From: Apiotrichum sp. Y4204
Taxonomy: Eukaryota; Basidiomycota; Tremellomycetes; Trichosporonales; Trichosporonaceae
NCBI GenBank assembly: GCA_025531455.1
Contig: JAMYHL010000084.1
Location: 1-64,000 of the forward strand
Direction of reading: 5' to 3'
Length of the DNA: 64,000 bases
In this document: one piece after another, positions 55,452 through 64,000 of the stretch
How the letters are laid out: each line of letters starts with the position of its first letter
How positions within the stretch are numbered: the first letter of the stretch is position 1
Position numbers and translations under genes: made by a program
Notes under the pieces: generated by a model
Told to the model about the DNA's origin: nothing
What the model saw: only the letters and a program-made list of their open reading frames with translations
Databases searched by the model: none

Positions 55452-56662
55452 GGTGAGTAAGTGAAGATAATGGGTAAAAGAATGTGGGAGTAAGCTGCTG
55501 GGAAGCTGACGTTTCATGTCACTGGGGCTTCTATATGTACTCTTTGGAACAACCTGGTGTGAGCAAAGATTCGTGGACGTCAGGGGTGCGTGTGTACCCA
55601 GGATTCGGTCTGGGTCCAAGTAGTGTACCCGTGTCTGCAGACGCGATCCTCTTTGGCTTCTTCACGCACCTTTGGAGCAAATGCAATGCTGATGCGATGT
55701 GACGGTCTGCCGAGTGTTCCACACCCTGGCTAACGTTATCCGTAAAGTCGGCTAGACGATCAAATGGCCGTTGGGAGTCGCAAGCCATTCAGCCAAGAGC
55801 GCTGCGACACGAGGGGAAAACGACATGATCCAAAGCAGCAAGAAGGCCATGTCCTGAAGACAGCTGGTGTGCTGTGCGCTCACACATGACAGAGCGATAA
55901 CCGCCTTTCCGAGGCACACTCTATATAGAGACTGTAACGTGCATCCGCCGTCAAAGCCGGTTAATGAACGCCCCACTTGTCACTGAGGAACTTGCTCTGC
56001 TTATTCGATGAGGCACCCGTTGCATTACCCGTTCTTTCTTCCATGACAGCTTAGTTACTGGCACGGATGTCACAAGACGCGGAAACGTGTCCGTGGATCT
56101 ATAGATCTAGTTACCGGGCCAAGATTACGGCTCGATGCGGACGCGAAGAAGCAGGCTGATAATGTTTTCAGCGCGACTGCCCACATTGTTCTGCTCCACA
56201 ATTACGCAAAACGAGTCTTTTCTGGGGCTGCCTCCTGCCTCCCCACACATTACCGGCGCACCTCAGAGCAAAGAGGCAATAGACAGGGCGGTGGGCAAAC
56301 ACTGAATCTTCAGCAAGAACAGCGGGGTCGGGGTGGGTCGTTCCAAGTGGTATCGTGCAAGGTACGTCGGGCTGGAATATCGGAAGGCCACCGCAAGTTC
56401 TGGAGCACCCATTGTAGGGCTCGGCGGACAACTGTTCCTGCAATCTCTCGATCGCCGTTTGAGGGGAAGACTCTATTCTCTGGATGTCCGAAATGTGAAA
56501 CAACGTAGGCGGCACACACGGTCCGTATAACCATCAACACATACTAACAGTCAAGTAAGTGTCGGAATGATCCATGTGACTGTAGACAGGTCTCAATACA
56601 GCATGTGCTACATGTAAAAATATGATAGAGCAATCCAGCGGGATCAAGGGTTGCCCGACATT
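55452..56662. other. 1.2-kb intergenic region
   Basis: Promoter of DUF1996 paralogue 2 on the left; nothing else recognised. Confidence 0.55.
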
Positions 56663-57615
56663 CTACGATGTTGGGGTCTCCACCTTTGTTCCATCGCAGT
56701 ACTGAACCCAGCCGTTGAGATTCATGCGCTTCATGACGGTGCTGAAGCCGTCGCGGCCCTGCGCAGCGCCAGTCGTCCCGCAGATGGTAGCCGAGTTCTT
56801 GCTGCTGATGTTCGGTATGCCGCTGGGGTACTCGATATGGAAGACGGGCTTGCCCTTGGCGATGAAGGGCGCAAACTTGGCGCACTCCTTGTACTCGACG
56901 CACTGCTCGTTGACGGAGAAGTGCACGACATCAACAAGCTGCTCCACGATGGAGCCAGCGTTCTTCAGGCCAGTCGCCATATTGTACTTGGCCGCCTCGT
57001 CGCGGAGGAATGTCATGTACTCGACAGTCTCGGCGGCAGTGAGCCCAAGGCCGTTCTTGTTTGCCTGGAGGGTGAGCGATCGCCGATGAGAGTAAGATCA
57101 AAGGCACTCACGTAACCATCAACATTGTCCGGGTCGATCGCGTCGCAGCCCTTCTCGGCCGCAAGCTTGATACGATCGCGCATAATACTGCGCACGTTCT
57201 CGTTAGAGATTTTGAGCCAGTGCTCGCCCTCCCACACGTTTCCGCCGGCGTCGTCGCGGCCGACCTCCCACCCGAGGTCCTCGACCTTGAAGCGGTGGAA
57301 GTCGTCGCGCCAGTCCTCGGACGACCCGGCCGAAAAGTAGCAGATGACCTTTTTGCCCTTGGCCTGTATCCCGGAGATGATTGCGGCGTCCGTGTCGAAC
57401 ATGTCCAGGTCCCACACCGGCACATCCGGGGTCATCTTCCCCGCGGGAAGCTTGTTGAGCTGCTTTGACAGGATGATCTGCCACGGCGTGTTGGCCTTTG
57501 GCTGCCACAGCGAGGGACGACCAATGGCTCGAGGGGCAAGTTGTGGGATCGGCTCGGCGACGGCGGTGCTGGCGGTGAGCAGCCCGAGAACGACGGTCGC
57601 GACGGAGAAGAGCAT
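56663..57615 (-). CDS. secreted GH114-type glycosidase (endo-alpha-1,4-polygalactosaminidase family)
   Basis: Minus-strand exons 57615-57112 and 57064-56663, with a 47-nt intron (GTGAGT to CCAG), encode 301 aa. Residues 1-20 are a signal peptide (ending AVA before EPIP). The TIM-barrel landmarks of the family are present: VWDLDMFDTD, GKKVICYFSAGSSEDWRDD, WLKISN, CDAIDPDNVDGY with the conserved acidic residues, TGLKNAG and PVFHIEYP with the second acidic residue. Bacterial and fungal GH114 enzymes cut alpha-1,4-linked polygalactosamine, such as that in fungal galactosaminogalactan. Length is typical. With DUF1996 paralogue 2 just downstream on the same strand, wall or exopolymer remodelling is a fair inference. 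Confidence 0.87.
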
Positions 57616-59072
57616 GATGGGAAAGTGCGCAGCACTCGGGAAGTTGAGGTAGAGGTCGAGAGGAGATATAACTGTGATTAAAGAACAAATCGACTGGGAG
57701 TTGAGAGAGAGATACTGATGAGAGGGATAGGTCTTTGTGTCCTCTTTGCTGTATTCTTAAAGCCCCAACTTTGTTCTCCGAGGCACTGCAGGTACCCACC
57801 GAGACGGCATCCAGTTGGAGCAGTGATCTCATCACCGCCGGACACTTTAGTCAGGTGAAGATGGTATGGAATTCCAGGGAAACTACGCTGAGCACACCCC
57901 GGCACTCCGAGGCACACCGCCAGAGTATTCATCGTCCAGTCCAGCCTTCAAGGAGATGAATCCTGGCGCGACATGGGCGCTGTGTCGCTCGACAATGGCT
58001 GCCTCGCCATCGCCAGGGGTGTGCCGGCCGAAGTCGCAGGGACTCCACCGCCGCGATGTGATCTACATACGTTTCGAGTTCAGGGTAATAGTAGGGTACC
58101 GCGCACTGCTCAGTGTCTCAAGTGACTGTCCCTAGTGACCAGGAGGAAGAGGAACAAAGAGCGGAGGCGAACAGCGGCGAGACAGCTGTGTTCGCGGCCC
58201 GCATTTTGTGCCGAACTGGATCTGTTCCATATGCAGAGCATGAAGCTTAATTCGGATGTTACCACGTCGTACTCCAGATCTTGGAACTGTGAGATATGTA
58301 CGGCGCACAAAGAGGGCCGAGGCGATGTAGTGACAGGACATTGGACAGTTTAGGCGATGTCGGCGGGACAGGGTCGGCCTGGACTGTTCGATCCGTTTAC
58401 GGTACTGTACGTGCAGCATGTGCGCTTCCATGCATTCTTACTGCGATTTTCGATGGGCCCAGTCACTTGGGATGGTAAGTAACGATCAAGCATCATGCTT
58501 AGCATTAGCGTTAGAGCAATGGGGATGCCGGCATCGGAGACGTCGTACTCCCCCCCCCCCCCCCCCCCCCCGGACTCTATGAAACGCAACTCAAACGCCA
58601 GCGTAGAGGGATAGATGTACAGCTTGCAGGTAAGTGTACTGCTTCCAAGTGGCCGAGCACATGGAACACAACGCTTCAAGCTCGCTTGATCGCTTGCAGC
58701 ACAGGCACTAGGTACCGCATAAGCATACCGCTGTCTGCACAGTAGATCCGTGACTGATCGAGACTCTATTGCGTCTCAGCGCTCGCTCCTGGTCGCCGCG
58801 TCCCTCATCCCTTCTCGATTGGGGCCACATTGTGTGGTATGGCTTGTTGGGAGAGATGCATGCAACAGTGCTGTAATGTACAAGAGTCAGCGATAGATCT
58901 CATATGTGTCTCATGGATTCTCTCAATACTCCTCCCGCCTGGCGTTGATCAGTCAATTGTACAATGTTGAAGATATGGTATTGTCGGATGATGTGTTGCC
59001 TTGCAGAAAGATTTCCGCCCTCTCAGGTCAAAGCAGGCTGCGAGGAGGAAATCGTAAGGGCCCAGTTCTGTT
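57616..59072. other. 1.46-kb intergenic region with a poly-C tract
   Basis: Promoter of the GH114 gene on the left. An uninterrupted run of 22 C residues lies at 58550-58571. No gene seen. Confidence 0.6.
58550..58571. repeat. homopolymer, C22
   Basis: Twenty-two consecutive C residues in noncoding DNA; the length is likely variable or uncertain in the assembly. Confidence 0.9.
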
Positions 59073-61320
59073 TTACGCCTTCTGCTGCCGTGGCACGTAG
59101 CGGGACTTTGCGAGCGCCGTTATCTGCGACGGAACCAGCATCGGGATATCCGTGACTGCAACCGACGCGGATGTTGTACTCGTCGTTGAGGTACTCGCGG
59201 CAGTCACGAACGTGACAGGGGCTACAGGTGTCGCGGCGATTGTGCTCGTGGCTTTTGCGGTGATCTTTGCCTCAGATCCGGCCTGCGGCTTTGACCGTTT
59301 GGCCAGCTTGAGTTTCTGACGAGGTTTGGGTGCATTGACACCGACGCCCCATGCCTCAACAGCACCGCGGCCGAGGCCGGTAAGCGCGGCATTGACGACA
59401 GCCGCCACCTCGTCGTCCGTAGGGCGGACCCACGCGCCGCCTGGCTCCTTTCCGCCTAGCACCGCGTGCAGCGACGGCCCGTCAACAAACTTCCAGCCCA
59501 TCCGGTACGTATCGACGCCGCCTGGAGTAACGAGGAGCAGCGCTTTGGCGAGGTGGTCCATATCGTGAATTGCAACGCAGAACTGCGCGACGCGCTGCAC
59601 CGTGCGATTCGTGAGTGGTGGCGAAGAAGGAGTGGCGATCGCGTCGTCGTCGTCAATGTCATTCAGCGACCACAATGCAAGCGTGCCTAACGCCGCGCGT
59701 GCGACGGCATACAGCTCGGCGTGGGACCAGCGGCCATGAGCCTGAGGGTACAGGACACATAGGCGCAGCGCTGCGGCAAGGGGATGCACGCGCGGTGGAA
59801 GCTTGCCGATCGCGGTGGCGGTCTGCGCCCCCAGTGGAGCGAGGTAGAGGCGGATGCGCTCATGAAGCGGAAGTAGGCAGGCATTGGGATGTGGGGACGC
59901 AGGGATGGCGATGGTGGTCGGCTGTATGCTGAAGCCAGTATCCCGCCGATACTCGATCAGTTCTGAGCGTGGGGCGATGACAGAGAAGAAGAAACCGTAC
60001 GCGGCTGACCGCACGGCTCCGCCGAGGAGGGACGAGCGTGCTGGTGCGAATTCCGGGTCTTCGGGAAGGGACGATGGGTAGAGTCTGTCAGGCGCCATGT
60101 ACGCATTCGTGAGGGCCTTAAGGCGTCCTGCGCGCTGAGCCTTGGCGTACGCCTCGATTGCAGGTGTTGATGCTGGACAGCTGCTCCTGTTGCCGTTGCT
60201 CCCGCAGAACGGAAACGCTTGACAGCAATTGTCCCCCCGCGGCAAGGCGTACTGCAGCGTCGCCGCAATCACAGCGTTGACAACTTCGTCCCGAGGCTGC
60301 CGATACCGCCCACGCAGAGTGAACAGAACGTCACGAACGTACGCGATCGCCTCCTCCTCCGTCGTGAGCACTGGCAGGTCCATAGACTGCATGACCTTGG
60401 CGGTGTACTGGATGCGCCAGTACGGCGGCGGCGCCTCGAGCTGTTCGCGGGTGCGCACATTCTCCCAAAAAGACGTGAAAACTTGGGCGTAGTCGTTGCC
60501 CACGATCGACGAGAGCAGTGCGAGGCGGTTTCCAGATATGCCGAGGTGCTTGCACAATGCCGGGGTGGAGTACACGAGGACGTGGAGGGCATATCCCTTC
60601 CATGAAGCTGGGGGGAGGAGGGTGGTGCGGCGCTTGCGCTCCATGACCCACTGCACGCCTTCGAGGGGGATGTATCCGCGGACGTGCGGTGCGCCCGCCG
60701 CGAGGATGACAAAATCCGAGTCTTGCCCTAGGATGTAACCCGCCCGCTTATCCGCCAGCGCAACGACTGCGGCATCCGCCTCTCCGTCGGGCACAAAGTT
60801 CATTGACACCTTGAGCGAGCGCAGCGCTGCGACGCACACGTCAAAGCAAAAGACCGGGAGCATGCGCTTGCCCCCAAAGGACGTGAGTGGGCCGTCGGCG
60901 GCGAGCGCGGCGTGAAACTTGCCTGCGTTGCGCAGGGTTTCTGCTGTGCGACTCATCACTGTCGAGTGCTTTTCGGCGGGTGTTGCGCCTGCTGTCAGCG
61001 TGGCTCACGCCATGCTCCACGCACCATCAAAGACGAATACCGGCTCAAGGCCGACAGCGCGCCAGGCATTGACCATGCGCCGCACGAGGCGGTAAAAGCG
61101 TATGTACTCGCCGCCCGATTCCCAGCGAAGATACGCATAGTAGAGCGCAAAGATGATTCTAGTAGGTGGTCAGCAGACGCGAGGCTCGCGTGAGACTCGA
61201 GACGAACCCCAGACCGTCGACAATGACTGGCACGCGCCGCCGCTTCCCGTCGAAGCGGTGCACGACGCTCAGGTCGGTGCGAAAGTCGGTGAGGTACGAG
61301 GAGAGGCCTCGGACACCCAT
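59073..61320 (-). CDS. asteroid-family XPG-like nuclease domain protein
   Basis: Minus-strand exons 61320-61190, 61158-61025 and 60988-59073 join to 726 aa. The N-terminus MGVRGLSSYLTDF is the XPG/FEN1-type start seen in asteroid (ASTE1) proteins; VPVIVDG and EPVFVFDGA hold the first acidic residues and PDGEADAAVVALADKRAGYILGQDSDFVI is the XPG-I segment. This matches the asteroid pattern of a FEN1-like core that, in human ASTE1, cuts 3' DNA overhangs at protected telomeric and broken ends. The C-terminal 400 residues are weakly conserved and end in a Thr/Ser/Val/Ala-rich tail. The first intron must be the 31-nt GC-AG segment 61189-61159, the only junction that keeps the frame; the second is 36 nt GT-AG. 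Nuclear location is inferred. Confidence 0.82.
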
Positions 61321-62442
61321 GAATGGAGATGAGGGATGGAGATGGGATGAGAAGGAGAAGGGCAAAGTTGAAGCAGAGGTCTCTTGTCAACAATGTTGTT
61401 CTTTCGGATTGATCGATGTCGAGTGGCGAGTGGCAAAAAAGACCAGAGTGGTGGAGTTTTCTTGTGATCATTTTGCCATGCACACCCCACGCGAAAGCCA
61501 CACAATCTCTTCACGCAACAGTGAGCAGAGCTCCTCGCACGACTTTGGAAGCGAACTCATGAGGACATTGCTTGCATGAATGAGATGTTTGGTTGATTTG
61601 CACCGTGTCCCGAGGCCAATAGCGGAGCACTCGGGTGTCCTACGAAGCCGCCTACAGAGCCGATGGACTGATTGACGATACAACGCAGCAGTCGACTTAA
61701 TCGCCAGTCATGCTCAGCATGCTCAGCTCTTTGACTGCTCTTCAATCACAGAGACCAGTGGCCCCATGCCAAGCCACTCATGTCTTCGCGCGCATGCTGC
61801 CTGCAGCACCGTCATGCCCTCTCCGCTCTTTGCCCGTCGCGACAGCGTCGTACGCCGGCTCAACCTCTGACGACAGCTATTCCTCCATTCTGGTTGTTTG
61901 TCCTTTCTTTAATCGCTCATGTAAGGTATATGGAACGAAGGATGTACTGTAGCACTGTCGATGGAGCAGGAACAAGGGTTGTACAGTACTCAATCTCATA
62001 TGTATAGCATTGACGCCTCTCTCAGGCTCTCGAGGCTCTCGAGAGGCATTTCTTTTGTCGCCACATGAAGCCAGCGCGACGCGAAGAATGGCCATCATTT
62101 TGCCTTCTGAGACATTCTTGGGTGATAATCGCGCATATAGCCCAGTTACCAGTTGGATCATAACGCAAACACTTGGCATTCGAGATCCAATCGCAGTCGA
62201 CGGCGATTGACATGACGGATCAAGGATGGGTCTCACTTGCACATGTACAAGAATGGGGCAGTGAGCGAATTCCTGCAGGTCGCGTCGACTTGCGTTCATT
62301 CTGAGATCGCGACGAGGACGTGAGGTATGTATCAGTATTCCGTATGCAACAGAGTGAAGCACATATATCTGTGCACTGTGGGGAGCCCAGTCTCGCACCC
62401 CATCAACGTACACGATCAACAACCCATCAGCGCAAGTCCGCC
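61321..62442. other. 1.1-kb intergenic region
   Basis: Holds divergent promoters of the asteroid gene (-) and the membrane-protein gene (+). No gene seen. Confidence 0.55.
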
Positions 62443-64000
62443 ATGCCTCCATTGACGACATATATCGTGCACTCGCGACGGGATGGCGGTGGGTCCGATA
62501 AGATCCAGCCGGGCGTGATTGTCATCGGCGTCGCGACCGGGGTGGGTCTGCTTCTCCTTGTCGGCGTTCTGTACTATTGCGTAAGTACAGGTGTGAGTAC
62601 AGGAGTGGTGCGACACTGCGGTTAGATCCGGGTGGCGACTGATTTTCTTGGACCGCCATTTCTGACCCCCAGTGCACGTATCGCCGTGAACAGGCCTCAC
62701 GCGCCTCACGTCCCCCGATGCGCGCCAGTAACACGTACACGACCGACGGCTTGGCTCGCCTGCAGCCGGCGCACACATCGGAGCGGCACCAACAGCACGG
62801 CACGTTTGGATTGCCCCGCGTTCACTGGGATATGCTGGACAAGAACACAGCGACAGGCAGAGGTGGCGGTGTCCGGTCGTACTGAGGGTCACGTGTATAT
62901 GATACTCTTGGCGCTTGTGGAGAGTCGAGAGAACAATACCAGGTCGTCCATCATATCCGCTCCACTCGAGCATTGGCCATTGGAGAGCTCAGGTATCTGT
63001 ATCAGCAGCTGTTGTGAGATGTACGGCATTCAACCTTTTGCCACCCAGTTGCCGAGCGAGCCGACCCCCGGATCCGGGGATCTAGATAACAAGACGGATA
63101 CCGCTCAAGAACCCGAGCGTATCGACGTCAAACGTCTTGCTCGAGGTACACACACACCAGGTCTCGGAATGACAGCTCCTCGCCGGAGCACCGGGTCCCC
63201 CGTCTTTCAATACCCGCGAAGGCTTATCACACGACCTTGACACGCATGCTCACACACGTTTGCTCGTCATCTGACTATCTCGGCTCGTATCGAAGTCGCA
63301 CTCCGTCCGGAACATACCACACGCTCAGATTTCAGCATTATCGTGTCTCTGCGCCCTCCGACTGTTGTGAGAGTGCCAGATGCGGTGGAGAGTACCCAGT
63401 AATGAACTCACAGACTCACAGACCTACTTATACAGAAGTCACCGAGGTCACGGATTCACTCACCCTCCTGAATACTGCACATATCCCACATGCTTCCTTG
63501 TATAGCGATTCCCCGCCACCTCGACCCTCACAGGCGCCAAGTTCCTCGTACCTGCAACCTGAACCTGGTCTCTGCGCTCCGCTCGACAGTGTCATTAGCC
63601 ACTAGTGTTCGTACTCCCGATCAACCACGAAGCACCGATCAACCACGAAGCACCGATTCGAGCCGTCCAGTCATCGATGAGACACCGATGGTGGTGATCA
63701 TCGGACGCGACGATGAGGCAGGCTTCGAGAGTGGTCCCCAGCTGGACGAGAACGGCCCAGAATGGGAATCAGACTTCCTCCCGACGTACCACTCCACATC
63801 GGCTGACCGGCTCCTCCTCGCTGCACCGCCACCGGTCTACAATGAGCCCCTGGACGAGGTCCGGTCTCCACCCCGCTCCCGATGGCGAATGCGCCGAAGG
63901 AAACAAGTGCTCGCAGATGGACTCCCCCTTTATATTTCTCAGACAAGTCGAGATTCAACAACAAGCATCTCTATCCAGGTGGCGTTGCGCCCCGTCCAGC
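62443..64000 (+). CDS. single-pass membrane protein, partial at the window edge, exon structure uncertain
   Basis: Exon 1, 62443-62580, encodes a short N-terminus and one membrane helix (GVIVIGVATGVGLLLLVGVL) ending YYC; a 92-nt intron leads to exon 2 at 62673 (CTYRREQASRASRPPMR). Read through, exon 2 stops at 62885, giving a 116-aa protein. However, coding-like frames with the same Ser/Pro/Thr-rich tail style continue downstream: around 63045-63235, 63300-63560 and, open to the window end, from 63602. A GTACCT donor near 63551 and the acceptor at 63605 would join the last two in frame. The distal part has LPTY and PPPVY motifs, the latter a PPxY site that can bind Rsp5-type ubiquitin ligases, and a 6-residue tandem repeat (DQPRST). 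I favour one longer membrane protein with a cytoplasmic tail, similar in layout to the surface protein at 33368, but two genes are possible. Confidence 0.45.
63618..63653. repeat. perfect 18-bp tandem duplication
   Basis: Units 63618-63635 and 63636-63653 are identical (CGATCAACCACGAAGCAC) and encode DQPRST twice in the open frame that runs off the window. Confidence 0.85.

Overview
The window is the left end of a fungal chromosome. It opens (C-rich strand first) with five perfect 8-bp TAACCCCC units, i.e. TTAGGGGG telomere repeats of the kind known from Cryptococcus. The genes carry very short introns (31-60 nt mostly, up to 99) with GT-AG ends, CTRAC-like branch points and strong G/C preference at third codon positions. 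Repeat, gene style and content (DUF1996 proteins, asteroid-type nuclease, many MFS carriers) point to a tremellomycete yeast, probably Trichosporonales; the order is an inference. I rebuilt splice forms by hand from reading-frame continuity and motif continuity. No tRNA, rRNA, CRISPR or intact transposon was found.

Layout. 1-2.4 kb: telomere and subtelomere with one coding-like fragment. 2.4-6.1 kb: an RWD-RBR E3 ubiquitin ligase (itt1/RNF14 type) and an orphan 451-aa protein. 6.4-11.5 kb: a secreted heme-thiolate peroxygenase and a frameshifted oleate hydratase, both on the minus strand. 13.3-15 kb: a signal-peptide protein joining a nucleotidyltransferase fold (AbiEii-like) to a roughly 300-residue acid-free Lys/Arg/Pro/Thr repeat tail, the most unusual gene here. 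17.4-24 kb: a secreted selenium-binding-protein-like beta-propeller, a TauD-type dioxygenase and a GH89 alpha-N-acetylglucosaminidase. 24.7-28.3 kb: a nitrilase-family amidase divergent from an MFS transporter. 29-35.9 kb: an unknown polytopic membrane protein, an F-box-like protein, a Ser/Thr-rich single-pass surface protein and an extended SDR. 36-40 kb: an amidohydrolase divergent from a monocarboxylate-type MFS carrier. 40.7-43.4 kb: a serine beta-lactamase-like hydrolase and an F-box protein. 43.9-57.6 kb: two DUF1996 secreted proteins flanking a DAL5-type and a second monocarboxylate-type MFS carrier, then a GH114 polygalactosaminidase-like enzyme. 59-61.3 kb: an asteroid (XPG-like) nuclease. 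62.4 kb to the end: a single-pass membrane protein cut by the window edge.

How the genes fit together. Apart from the ubiquitin ligase, F-box proteins and asteroid nuclease, this is an accessory scavenging and surface island: secreted enzymes for amino-sugar polymers (GH89, GH114, DUF1996), C-N and amide hydrolases paired head to head with transporters, a sulfonate-type dioxygenase, and fatty-acid-modifying enzymes. Such content is typical of subtelomeres. The candidate for an undescribed system is the secreted nucleotidyltransferase with the tandem-repeat polycation tail at 13281-14976.
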